This document shows positions 38,201 through 49,870 of a stretch of DNA of 64,000 bases, piece after piece (positions within the stretch are counted from its first letter, which is position 1; the number at the start of each line of letters is the position of its first letter). The notes below the pieces were generated by a model that was given only the letters and a program-made list of their open reading frames with translations, was not told where the DNA came from and made no database searches. This stretch comes from Paramecium sonneborni (taxonomy: Eukaryota; Ciliophora; Oligohymenophorea; Peniculida; Parameciidae), in contig CAJJDN010000160.1 in assembly GCA_905182985.1 (NCBI GenBank), positions 42,975 to 106,974 on the forward strand, written 5' to 3'. The position numbers and the translations under genes are program-made.

Positions 38201-40242
38201 ATTATATTATATAATTTATTCTGTTTGCTCTTAATTTATTTACAAATGAATTGCTAGAATGTTCCTATTTCTATTACAAAAAGATCTCTACTACATCACC
38301 TTCTGTTGACGCCACCAATAATTTATCTCCAGCAACCACTATATCACTTATAACATAACTAAACAATTTAAAACTAAATGCTGTTAAATCTATATTCTTT
38401 ATATTGTTCTTAAATTTGAAATCCCATAAATGTATTGTACTTGCATCTGTACCAATTATTATTCCAAATTAATAACTTGTTATGCAAACTATCTAATCCT
38501 TATAAGATGTCATCTACTCCATTGTTTCAAAACTCTCCCACAAAATTACGGCTCCATTCTGATGTCCTGATATTATCACAATTGCCTCTTCTGCTTCATC
38601 CTGATAAGCTTTTAAATATGGATCTTTTGCATATATTCTTAATGCTGTTGCACATGTTAAAGGTGAAAATAAATTATACTACTCTAACTAAATCTCTTTT
38701 GTCAAAAAATGCCCATCATAATATTAAAATTGAATTATTTGCTAAATTGTACATACTACAAATGAGTTTTCATACTTCTTAAATGGATTTTATTAATTCT
38801 ACTGACTTACCTGTTGCTATTATTGCTAAGATCCTCCAAAAGATCCTATAAAATTCTTTATGGTCAACAAATCAACTGCAAACTCATTAACCTAAGTTGA
38901 TAACACTAAAGAAAAATCCTTTATATTATAAATCAAAATAGGAGAAGCTACTCTAATTCCACATGATGCTAATAATTCATCATTCCCAAAAAAAGTTAAC
39001 AAATGTACACCCTTTTAATGAACACCCTTTATCACTCCTATGTTATGTAATGTATTATTATCCCAAATATGAATAGCTGGTTATTCTGCATATTCTCCAC
39101 TTGCCATCAAACTCAAATTATTAGCGACTGCTACACTTATCACTTCACTCTCATGTTCCAAATAATGACGTTATTCATTTATTTTAGGATAATATACAAT
39201 AATTATACATGCTGTAAAGAATACCATTTTCTCATTCAATGCTTTATCAGTATTAGATTACATCTTTATATAAAGTAAAGGTCTTTTAACATCCTTTCCT
39301 CTAAATCCATATACCCAATTCATTCTAGCATATACATCCTTCTAAAACATTTAAGGCTAGGGTGCATATACTTTTTTTGCTAAACTACTTATCCACTAGA
39401 TTTTTGAATTATATGCCTTTGATGACAAAATTTATCTAATATACTTACTAATATTTATACCCAAGACCTCTTTGATCAAAATACATACGTTTTGAATCTG
39501 GCAATAGAAGTTTCTTTCCAAACTCTTTACTAAATACTTATCTAAGAACATCTATTTTCTAACTAAGTTATTCTGTTTATGCTGTCACTTTTAATTCTGG
39601 AGCTTCCTTTTTTATCAATTACAAAAATTATCTTATTTCTTCTGTCTTTACACACCATTTTAAAAATTAACTTATGTTTACTCTTTAATTGTCCGAAAAA
39701 AAATTACTCAAAAAATCTGAGATTTCTTCTTCATTTACTTCATTATTTATTTGCATTATTTTAAATGTTGCATTTGCACATGATAACAACATAAAATCCA
39801 AATCAATCTTAATTTATCAAATATTCATACTAAACTTAAAGAATTTAATTCATTGAAATCAAATAGATCAAATAAAAATCGCGCCTTCTCCTCAAAATTA
39901 CTTTCTGCAAAAATTATTAAACCTGAAAATAATTCCAAAGCATTGATCAATCTACACATATACATAATTATTATACCCATTATTGTCTGTATCCCATATT
40001 TAAAACATTGTCTCATTACTTCCAAATATCTATTCAAACTCTGTCAAATCTATACTAAATGTATCACAAACTGATTGAAAAGACCCATGATACTCACGTA
40101 ATTTTGATATTGAATTATTTAGTAATGGATTTGATTAAGGAGGTTATGCATTTTGTAAATGCCCTAAAAACTATCCCATTTATTCAATTAATTATTAATA
40201 TATTTGTATTAACTTTTTAATATCATTCATTATAATAATCAT
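32202..40242 (-). CDS. EF-hand plus EML-like HELP/WD40 giant protein
   Basis: About 8 kb, roughly 2,600 residues. Near the N-terminus an EF-hand-like pair reads FQIWDTDNNGLINALELFSG and ARFLFDLFDF. Introns of 25 and 23 nt flank it. HELP-like motifs of the EML microtubule-associated family follow (NWVYGFRGKDVKRPLLYIK near 39,330 and LDYIYGFLAYDKRRTLFY near 37,040), each leading into atypical WD40 propellers (for example KITCLAIHPLKCFVATGESA). The C-terminus has DDMGTIRIFNYPC and the last WD blade CIMVWKIQ, again EML-like. Two or three EML units are implied. A role in microtubules or cilia is inferred from the family. The start may be 40242 or the in-frame ATG at 40230. Further introns inside were not all placed. 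Confidence 0.85.
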
Positions 40243-41332
40243 TTTTTACTATTTAAAAAAAGGTAATCATATAAATCTAAGTGATAAAAAACAATTTTCT
40301 CTCCATAATATTGCATGAATATAAATTTTAAGCTATTTAAAACAATTTAATATAGACTGACTTTAATTAGTGGTAATAACATTGAAAATATTTTACAGAA
40401 AATCTATTAAATTTATTTAAGAAATTTTAAGCATTATTGAATTTCCTTTCTTTCTTTAAAATTCCAAAAATATCATTCAAAAAATGATCTTATCTATGAA
40501 TTATTTTATAAATTTTAATTTTAGTAAAATAAATATGTAACTATTAGGAAGCACTTTTTAAGTAACTTCTTTTAAATATATATTTCTAAAATGGTTATTC
40601 TAATAATTTGCTGCATCTTTGAATAAAATCTTCTGATTCATTTGCAATAAATAATTATATTCAAGACTTCCATCTATTCGTTTTTGATTAATAACTTACG
40701 TTTTTATGTTTTTTTTCAAAAACTTTATCATTGAATAGTCTTTTTAATAAAGTACTCCAATATTCATCAATTAATCTAAATCAATCTTTCCTTTAATATT
40801 AAGAAATAAAGCATTAAATAAATGGCATGTATTATGGTATACAAGCAATTGTTATTTTCAGGATAATTAGATGAGTAATTTTTTAAATCTTATTCAGGCA
40901 AACTGACATACACGGATTAAGTTTTCTACAGATTTATAAATAGAACAGAAAATTAATTCTGTTATTTGAAGTAATTATAAGAAAATTTAAGAATAAATTT
41001 ATCGGTATTGTTAAGGGAGTTTAATAGAAATAAAGTAGAAAAAATTAATTTTTAAAGAAAAATGTATAGGAATTAACAATCCATCTTAATTCAATAAATA
41101 ATTTTATTATTTGATAATCAGAGCTCAATAGATCTATTAATTTGACTTATACTAAAAGATTATTTAATTATAGGGATAGAAATTAATTTTTTATATATTT
41201 TAAATTTGAAAAACCTATATAAAATATTGGCTTTTTTCAATTAATCAGTTTGAAAAAAGTCTAAAATTACTAATATAAAAAAAATCAATTAAATTTCATA
41301 ATTCTATTACAGGAAAAAATAATTATAAAATA
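40243..41332. other. Interval with one decayed coding segment
   Basis: About 1.1 kb lies between the EML-like gene start and the B-box gene start. Other than the relic at 40556-40960 it is AT-rich and shows no supported frame. An intron-like CAG precedes the B-box ATG. Confidence 0.4.
40556..40960 (-). pseudogene. Gene relic with frameshift
   Basis: Minus-strand reading is protein-like in two frames that join badly. SLPEQDLKNYSSNYPE is followed by a shift near 40830, then FNALFLNIKGKIDLDQLMNI, YQKDYSMIKFLKKNIK, RIDGSLEYNYLLQMNQ and onward. No GT...AG intron bridges the change and no ATG fits upstream. It is probably the remnant of a larger soluble protein. The family is not recognised. Confidence 0.4.
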
Positions 41333-43471
41333 ATGAAGAAATCGTATTGTTCGATTCATGACTAGGAAGAGGAGAGATACATTTGTGTTCACCCAATTTG
41401 CCTTAAAAAAGCTGATAACAAATTATGTTGTGTTTAATGTTTTACAACTTCGCATAGAAAGAAGAAATTAGATTAACATTAATTTATCAGTGTTTCAGAA
41501 CTCTAGAAGAAAGCCGATAGAAATTATTAAAGTTTGATTTAACACTTTAATGATCTTATTGAGAAAAATGCAGCAGTATAAACTGATATTGAAAGAAAAT
41601 TATAAGAATTATTGAATTCAATTGTAACATGGTAATCTAATCAAAAAAAAATGTTCAATGATGTTGCTGATTATTCAAATAGTGTTCTTACATATAATAT
41701 TTCAAAGGCTGATTAACTTTTTAAGAATCCTTCATTAGATACATATATTTATTTTTACATAATAGATTTATAAAAAATTGAAATTAGCAATCAAGAAATC
41801 ACCAAGTAATCTTTGAGAAATTTATAGTATTAACTTTAAGATATTGAGGCAAAAAGAGATATACTTGTTACTTAAACAACTTACTTTAAAAAGGAGAACT
41901 TTTTAAAATTCAAATAAATGGATTACTTAATAGAAATTAATAATCTTAATGATTTTGAATTTTAAAAATGTTCAAAGCATTTAAGTAAAATGAAAATGTT
42001 ATGTACTCATCCTAAATGTTTATAAAATCCACAAAATAATTTATAATGCCTAAATTGTATTTAAGAAGAACATTAAGAACATTATATTTAAAAATATGTT
42101 TAACCTATTGCAATAATTTAGAAGGAATAAACTGAAAAAATAAGCTTAATTTAAGAGCTTAAAAATAAGTTTTGTTAAGATATTTTAGGATCAATGGATA
42201 AGAATTTTACAAAAATTAATTAAAACTAGGAAATTTATTATAAAAACTTTGAAAATCTAAAAGAAAAAGGAATTTTCTTAGAATTATAATAATTAAGTTT
42301 AGTATAAAATTCTAAAAATTCTACATATATATTTGATAATATTGATTTGGATCTTTTATAAATTACAAAGGATTAAATTTAAAAGGAATATATGTCACTT
42401 TATTATAATTTTGAAACTAAATTTTCTACAATTTTTGAGGAAAAAGTAAATGATGATTTATAATTTTGTACTGAATTAGATTAAAATTCAAAGAGATTCT
42501 TCAAATATGTTATTAATTTGGAATAAGAACTTTAAATTTGTCAATAAAAATTAGAGAATTAACAATAGCCAATTTAAAATAAAATAACAATGACTAATGA
42601 AAATCCTGTAGATGAAGAGATCTAGATATAAAAACAAATTAAAGCTGAAAATTATTTTTAAGAAATTAAGTTTAGTATAGAAAAACTAGATCGTAAATTA
42701 CAAGATATTTAAGTTAAAGAAGAAGTGCAAAAAGGCATCTAAAAACTTGATTTATTATAAACAAATTTGAATAATTTGAATGTCACTATAAATGATGTAA
42801 AGAAGAACACATAAATATCAAACACCAAATTAACTTGTCTAAATTCAAATTAAAATGAATTTGATGCTTAATTCAAAGAGTTAAAGAATAATGCATCAAA
42901 TTAATCAATTAAATTATAAAATATAAGTTCTTCTATTAATGCTATAGATGTAGAAATTAAGAATGTTAAGACAACTACAACAAATTAAAACAGTAAATTA
43001 TTGAATTTAGGTTAAAATGTTAACACTTTAGATTTGGCAATTAAGGATATCAAGTAAATTAATTCTAATTAGGATACTTAATTCTAGAAGTTAGAGTAAA
43101 ACATTAAGGCTTTAGAAGTGGTAATTCAAGATTTAAGATTAAATACAATCAATTAAAATAGTAAATTATAAAGTTTGAATTAAAGTATTAGTAATTTTAG
43201 TGAGACAACTAATTCTATCTAAAATACTAAATTTTAGACTCTTAACTCTGATATCAATTCTTTAGATGAGGTCATTTAGGATATAAACACAATGACAATA
43301 AAGTAAAATAATAAATTATCTGATTTGGATTCAAATATTAATAATTTAAATTTGGAAATTAAGAAAGTAGAAATGAGTATCTATAAGAAAACTTAACTTT
43401 AATATCTGATTGGTTTTTTTGGTTTTATCTTCTTAGCACTAATAATTACTAAGAAGATGCATTAAGCTTGA
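41333..43471 (+). CDS. B-box coiled-coil protein with C-terminal membrane anchor, 712 aa
   Basis: This is an intronless frame. Residues 5-45 hold a B-box-like zinc module (YCSIHDQEEERYICVHPICL, then CCVQC, HRKKKLDQH). A second similar module lies around residue 215-250 (CSKHL, CTHPKC, CLNCIQEEHQEHY). The rest is a very long coiled coil. The last 220 residues contain degenerate repeats built on NQNSKL..L, I..L and I.DI phrases. The C-terminus is one hydrophobic helix (YLIGFFGFIFLALIITK) plus a short basic tail, so it is tail-anchored with the rod in the cytosol. No RING is present. It converges with another B-box gene 61 bp away. Confidence 0.85.
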
Positions 43472-43532
43472 TGAATGAAAAATAAATATACAAATATAAT
43501 AATAATTATAAATAATATTTTATAAATATCAT

Positions 43533-44607
43533 TCAAATAAATGATATAGAATCACCTGGACCAAAGAGGATTGCAACTGGATATAATCTCTTGGAAGTGT
43601 CATTTAGTTTCATAGTGAATTTTTCATTCTTATTGGTTTCTTTATAGAATGTGAATGATTATAGTTGAGCATCATAATAACAAATAATTGAATCTGTCTT
43701 ATCAAATGTAAGAGTTTTGATTTTTGTATTATTTGTGGTTGAATCATCACTATGATAAATGACACCAGTATTGTGTAGAGCATAAAAACCATGTCCTTTT
43801 GAGAAATCATAAATTTAATAATGCATTTATTTGCTTGCTTCTAAAGAACCAAATCCAACTAAACCATAAGATAATTTCTAAGAATTTATTAATGATATAT
43901 ACATTAATTAAAAATGAACATTTGAAGCTATCTTTAGAAGGATCAAAACTTGATTCACTATAAATAACTGCATATCCTATTTATTATGTAAGAGTTGCAG
44001 TTCTACCTTCATTCAATTATATATGTTTATGTTTATTGATTTCTGAAAATTTCAGTTCTTCCTTAAATTATTCAACTGAAAGTTTGGAAATATTTTATTT
44101 TATTTTTTTTGTATATTCAGTAGTTAATAAATTGATTTATGTAAGTAATTAAGAGATTTACATTTCCATCTTCGATTTAATTTATTCATTGATTCCAATA
44201 ACTGAATTATTCTAAATTTCATATTGACTCAGTAAAATTTTGAGGACTTGTAATTCTTATGAATTTGGACTCATCAATTAATCAATTGATAAATTGAAAT
44301 TAAGCTAGTTTTTGTTTAGACTATCTATTTTGGTATCAATTATTTCTGTGAGTTCTGCTAATTGAAGTCTATTAGCTATTAATTATTATTTAACAGAAGT
44401 GAATTCAACATTTTATCTTTTGATATTTTCTTGATTGGAAATAAATTATTATAAAGAGGTTAGAGACACAATTTTATGGTCATGTACATTATGTAATTCT
44501 TTGATGCATATAGGACAACACTAAATATTGGCAATACAATAAGAATCTACACAAATAGCAGATACTTTTTCTCCTTTATGTATTTAACATTCAATTTTAG
44601 AAATCAT
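43533..44607 (-). CDS. B-box / coiled-coil / SPRY-like (TRIM-type) protein
   Basis: One 25-nt intron (43878-43902) gives 349 residues. The N-terminal B-box reads ECQIHKGEKVSAICVDSYC, then CCPIC, ELHNVHDHK. A coiled coil follows, from about residue 50 to 190. The C-terminal domain resembles B30.2/SPRY: GYAVIYSESS, then YGLVGFGSLEASKQM, GHGFYALHNTGVIYHSDD and DSIICYYDAQLQSFTFYK. Domain order B-box, coiled coil, SPRY is the class of TRIM proteins without a RING. Substrate recognition by the SPRY domain is inferred. A related B-box/SPRY gene lies at 61599-62885. Confidence 0.85.
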
Positions 44608-44943
44608 GATGTATAAATAAAATTTAAATTTAATTCATTTTTAGAATGCTTTATTTTTGGATTTCAATAAATTTTTGATTTTATAAAGGAGGCTTTCATA
44701 TTTTGTAGAAAATATAAAATTAATGAATTTTAAAAATTGTTTAATGAGGAATTATCTAATATGCGAGGTTATTCTGAAAAAAAGACTTTATATTTAATCA
44801 TTAAATAATCAATAAATCTGTCAATATTTTCTAATACATTTGTGATAAATAATTGATTAATGATATAAATAAAGTCTAAATAGTCTTGAATACATAAAAT
44901 AAACATAATTAATGTAAAGTTAATCTATAACAAATATAGATAA
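44608..44943. other. Intergenic, no gene seen
   Basis: 336 bp of AT-rich DNA between two minus-strand genes, presumably the upstream region of the B-box/SPRY gene. Confidence 0.5.
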
Positions 44944-45356
44944 TCAGTCAAAATGATTTGTTTAAGGATCCTGATCATTTACAATTTGATTTTTATTTTC
45001 AAAAGAGTATGTACGTATAATTTTACGACTACCTCTTTTGAATAAAGGATTGTTGGAGATGTTGAATTCACTATCCTCATTATGGATTAATTTTCTTTCA
45101 AGGACAATTTCATCGTTTGAGTCAGGTGATATATCACTTTAAATAGCAAAACTAATTTTATTGAAATTGTTTACTTAGCAATATGTGATAGTTTAAGAAG
45201 TGGATCTGTTTTCATTTGAAGTCCTAGTCCTTTTAAATATTGAACGATTTCTCGCTCTTTTTTCAAGACAGTTTTTTTCTTGGAATCTTTGCACTGATAC
45301 AATTATAGAAACTCTTCTAAACTATCCTTAGAATTTAATGAGACGCAAGACAGCAT
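44944..45356 (-). CDS. Small polar protein, 129 aa
   Basis: A 23-nt intron (45322-45344) links a short first exon (MLSC) to a long frame ending NDQDPQTNHFD before TGA at 44944-44946. The product is Arg/Ser/Asn-rich with basic patches (EKRARNRSIFKRTR, FKRGSRKIIRTYS) and no hydrophobic core, so it is probably disordered. The reading frame of the last 65 residues is convincing; the splice and start are less so because the intron begins GTC rather than GTA. Not recognised. Confidence 0.55.
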
Positions 45357-45454
45357 AATAATTAGATTTTAAAATTATTTTAAAAGAACTGATTATAGGC
45401 TTATTTAAATTTATATATATATATTTATATACTAGACAATAATAAAATTAATTT

Positions 45455-46497
45455 TCAATTTAATTATTATTATTAAGCAAAGCTTAGATCCTAAGATATT
45501 TCATCGACTTTCTTTCTTAAAACAATTAAAGCCTTTTACATAATGCATGAATGAATACTTTTTATACAATATCAGCAGCCTTAATTTATCCAGCACTTTC
45601 AACAGTAAATATATATTTATTTTTTTTATGTTGCATTTTGATTAATCTTGGTTTTTTGATTGATTCAGCCTATTGATTAAAATAAATAGGATATACACAA
45701 CGAATACATTCTTCACAAAATATACATTTTTCAATAGCATTTACAATAAGATCATGATTAACATCAATTCCTAAGACATTCATCGGACATGAATCTCTAA
45801 TAGACTTTTTTTCAATAAGTGAAAGAGTTTATTATTATGAATGATCAATATTAAGTTCTATAAAAAATAGTATTATTATAAATGAAATTAATACCTGCTT
45901 CATGTCTAAATGTTGCAATATTAATAGGACTCCATTTAGCATGCATTTTACCAAATCCTTTTAGTGCATGACAACGAACATGAACAGATTGATTCTTTCC
46001 TAATCTAGTAATAGGAATTCCAACTTCTTTATTATTTATGGGTGAAAACATTCTTACAGGTCTTATAGCCATTTCACCTACTTAACCAAATTCAGGCTCA
46101 AGATGTTAACTTGTAATTTCTAAAGGAGCATCATTTAGATTTTTTTATCTTAATGTAAATACGACTTTTGTTTTTTAATCTTCAATTGAATCTGCATCAG
46201 CTTCCCAATCATACATTTTGCTATCAGCAGCATATGAAACTAAAGGAATTAAACCTAATCTTTATGCTAAAAATTCATCTGAAAGTGGACTAGTATTTTC
46301 AATTATATCAACAAAATGAATTGCCATAACCTAATTATTTAGCCCCAATTCTTTACAGGTACTTCTGCAATCATAACCCTTCTTAAAGCATTTGCAATAG
46401 ATAAATCACCTTCAAAACTGAATTTACATTTCTCATCATTCAATTCTAAAATATCTATACGATGTTAAGAGTTTTATTCAAAATTATACTTATACAT
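45455..46497 (-). CDS. RPB3: DNA-directed RNA polymerase II subunit RPB3
   Basis: Three introns (46331-46356, 26 nt; 45858-45894, 37 nt; 45533-45558, 26 nt) give 317 residues. RPB3 and bacterial RpoA share the assembly fold seen here: FSFEGDLSIANALRRVMIAE, then DEFLAQRLGLIPL, HVRCHALKGFGKMHAKWSPI and IFTVESAGQIKAADIVQKAL. RPB3 pairs with RPB11 to nucleate the polymerase. The insert domain resembles plant NRPB3. Unlike human and yeast RPB3 it carries SCPMNVLGID and KCIFCEECIRCVYP, a ferredoxin-like Cys cluster (see findings). The upstream region is almost wholly the TATTA array, nine bases from the ATG. The related subunit RPAC1 is the alternative, but HAKWSP favours RPB3. Confidence 0.9.
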
Positions 46498-46506
46498 TTA
46501 TTTATA

Positions 46507-47153
46507 ATTATATTATATTATATTATATTATATTATATTATATTATATTATATTATATTATATTATATTATATTATATTATATTATATTATATTATATTA
46601 TATTATATTATATTATATTATATTATATTATATTATATTATATTATATTATATTATATTATATTATATTATATTATATTATATTATATTATATTATATTA
46701 TATTATATTATATTATATTATATTATATTATATTATATTATATTATATTATATTATATTATATTATATTATATTATATTATATTATATTATATTATATTA
46801 TATTATATTATATTATATTATATTATATTATATTATATTATATTATATTATATTATATTATATTATATTATATTATATTATATTATATTATATTATATTA
46901 TATTATATTATATTATATTATATTATATTATATTATATTATATTATATTATATTATATTATATTATATTATATTATATTATATTATATTATATTATATTA
47001 TATTATATTATATTATATTATATTATATTATATTATATTATATTATATTATATTATATTATATTATATTATATTATATTATATTATATTATATTATATTA
47101 TATTATATTATATTATATTATATTATATTATATTATATTATATTATATTATAT
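46507..47153. repeat. Perfect (TATTA)n pentanucleotide array, about 129 units
   Basis: An uninterrupted TATTA period runs for about 647 bp, of which 46511-47150 is 128 exact units. It is 100 percent A+T. It begins 9 bp upstream of the RPB3 start codon and ends 9 bp before the stop codon of the transporter gene, so it occupies nearly the whole intergenic region between two same-strand genes. It forms an artificial open frame (Tyr-Tyr-Ile-Ile-Leu repeats) that is not a gene. Confidence 0.97.
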
Positions 47154-47162
47154 ATTTATAAT

Positions 47163-48574
47163 TCATTCATTTTCTCTTTATTATAAGAATTTCCTTTTAT
47201 GAAACCATAAACAAATAAAATTAAAAATACAATATGCTAGAATAAAAGATCCAAATGTATTTACACCAATAATTAATGGTTTATTAGTTAAACCTGGAAT
47301 ATTAGGTAAACTCATGAAGATAGTGAAGATATAGAAACTCCAACAATATATCCAATTACATAATTATAGAACATTCTTATTTTCAACATATACTGACCCA
47401 CAATAAGAGAATGTTATCACTTGAATTGCAGAGACTAATAATCCCGACATAAAATTGAAAGTGTAAACTAGACTATTCTTATTCTGATTAATTTCATCTG
47501 CTTCACCAACAATCCTTAATTAATATCATCAATTTACTGATAATATATAAGTGGCTATCCCCAATATTTATAATACCATCAACAAATTTAAGTATCCATA
47601 TGAATATGATAATAATCCTATTAAGATTCCTCCCAAGAATTAACCTATTCCATGAATACTTAAATTAGTGATAATCGCTGGTTTCAACTAAGATAAATTA
47701 GAGTAATTTGGTTCAATCATATCCTAAGAATATACTACACTAAATGCAGTGAACATCCCGATTGATATAAGTGTTGGTATTAAATACATAAATTATGGAT
47801 ATATCTTTGGAATCCTCCATATTTATTTCATCTAATTCATATATTCATTTTCATCTATATTTGTGTTTCTTTCATCATCATCCAAAATAGAACCATAAAT
47901 ATGTTCATTCAACTTCTTTTATAAATCAATACTTTATTTTGTAATTGATTTTGATAAACAATCTGGTTCTTTGATGAACCAGTATAATAGAGTTATTATT
48001 AATGATACTCCTAACATTGGATAATAGAAATATTAATTATACTCATATATCTTACCTTCAAATACTACATAAAGATCTCCAACAAAATTTTACATACAAA
48101 ATAATGAATATGCTACTCCAAAATATATACCCACATTATTCTTATTTGACATACTACGAACATAATAATTAAATGAACAATAATATATTGCCATAAATGG
48201 AGCTGACAATCCCTCAAATATTATAATTGTTGTTATTAAATAAACATCTTAAGGCTTCTATTCAATCACTACTACATATAAAGCCATACTCAAAACATTT
48301 ACTACACTCGTTATAAAAAATACTGCTCTAAATCAAATATTTATTAATACTTGTAGGTGAATTTCAATATCAATTTCTAAAATAATGGTAATGAAAAAGG
48401 TCCAATCAAAAATATTAGGCTAAATATACCCAGAGAAACTGAGTTTATTACTTAATTATCTATTTTTAAAATATTTGAGAACAACACTGTTCTACATAAT
48501 CCTATTGCTCCTAAATAACACACTGTTATCATGCATGTAAATGTTAAAGAACATAAATTATCTTTTTCAGACAT
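47163..48574 (-). CDS. Multi-pass transporter, MFS / UNC-93-like
   Basis: The ATG is at 48572-48574 (MSEKDNLCSLTFTCM) and TGA at 47163-47165; about 447 residues after introns 48328-48350 (23), 47555-47576 (22) and 47515-47537 (23). Ten or more hydrophobic helices are visible in two halves. A charged cytosolic loop of about 70 residues separates them (KSITKQSIDLQKKLNEHIYG, DDDERNTNIDENEY), the usual major-facilitator layout. FEGLSAPFMAIYYCSFNYYV and NVGIYFGVAYSLF resemble the UNC-93/DUF895 branch. The last two introns isolate a 17-nt exon; this is the only GT...AG solution found that keeps frame, so it should be verified. Substrate unknown. Confidence 0.75.
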
Positions 48575-48769
48575 CACTAATATATTAATAAATATTATTA
48601 TATTATTTTTACTTATAATAAACAAAATTTAATTATTCATCTTTCTTATATAACTTTTAATATTAGTACCTTTATATACTACCTTTTGCCTTCTCAATTA
48701 TTATAATATAAAATATCTTATATTAGATGAATTATTTTTATATATTATAATAATCAAAAAGATCAAATA

Positions 48770-49290
48770 CTAATTATCACTTTTTTTGTTGATTTTTATA
48801 TTTTCCTTTTATTTCTTCTATTTATCTACAATTTAATCATCTTACTAACTTTGCTAGACTTTTCTACCTTTATTTTTAAAGTAATCTTGAGTCAATTTAT
48901 TTGTTCAATATAAATCTTTTTAAAATCACCTCCAATTTTCATTTTAAAGTTATACATTTTTGCTTCCATTGCATTTATTCTAATTCTTAGTTCTTTTTTT
49001 AGGTATTTGCTGTCCCAAATATGTTTACAATTTTAATTTTTAAAGTCTTAAAAGGAACAAATTTTAGATTAAAATCAAGGAAAATTAGAGAGCATTATAA
49101 TAACATTTTTATTTGATAGATTATTTCTAAATATATTGAAAAGATCTATTTTTATAAGATTTTATGAAAAAAATTAATTAAAATTTTAAATCCTCATTTC
49201 TGAACTTATGTAACTCAGATCAAAAAAAAATATTATTACTTTTTTAGGATCTTGTATTTTCAATGCATCCTCATTATATTTACACATTAT
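48770..49290 (-). pseudogene. Gene relic with in-frame TGA and frameshift
   Basis: Protein-like minus-strand reading begins about MCKYNEDALKIQDPKKV and meets TGA after NVIIMLSNFP. The same frame resumes with CKHIWDSKYLKKELRIRINA and MEAKMYNFKMKIGGDFKK, stops at TGA near YIEQIN, and continues after a one-base shift as KLTQDYFKNKGRKVQQSQQD. No canonical intron removes the breaks. The charged helical end suggests a former coiled-coil or nucleic-acid-associated protein; not identified. Confidence 0.45.
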
Positions 49291-49870
49291 TATTAATTTC
49301 CTTTCCAACATCATAAAATTCTAAACTATTTTAATAGATTTTACTTTTAACATAAATTACCTCTCCCATTCTAAGCTTAACTATAATTTGAGATGAAAAA
49401 TTACTAAAAACTACTCTATATAAATTAATTATTTATATACTTTTCTTTTACAAATTGTTTATCACTTTAATTATAATATTTGAATGTTTGAATTATATCT
49501 TAATTCTTTGTTTTCAGTCACTTTACTTGAAATAAAATAACTCATTTTAATATGGAATAATACATTTAAGAATATTGATAATTTCGATCGATTTATATGA
49601 TTTATTCATCAAAAGAAAACATTATTTATGTTTAATTATATCTCCTTCTATGTGGATAAAGCATGTTAAGCAATTGAAATTTTATTTTTTATTAAAATAT
49701 TAGAGAAGGTTATTTAAAAATTAAGGATATGAAACTTATAAATTTTAGTAAAAAAAGATAATAACACAAATAGTGTAAGTTATTTAGAATGATATTATGT
49801 GTTAGCAATTTTTCTGATTTGAGAGAAATTGAGAATATTAATACAAAATTTTACTATATTTAAATATAAA
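49291..49870. other. Intergenic, nothing recognisable
   Basis: 580 bp of AT-rich sequence between the relic and the RBR ligase stop. No frame with start, plausible introns and protein-like composition was found. Confidence 0.4.

Noticed and set aside
46462..47202. 246-codon ORF of Tyr-Tyr-Ile-Ile-Leu repeats
   Set aside because: It is the translation of the perfect TATTA array; no start context or homology, and it overlaps RPB3 on the other strand.
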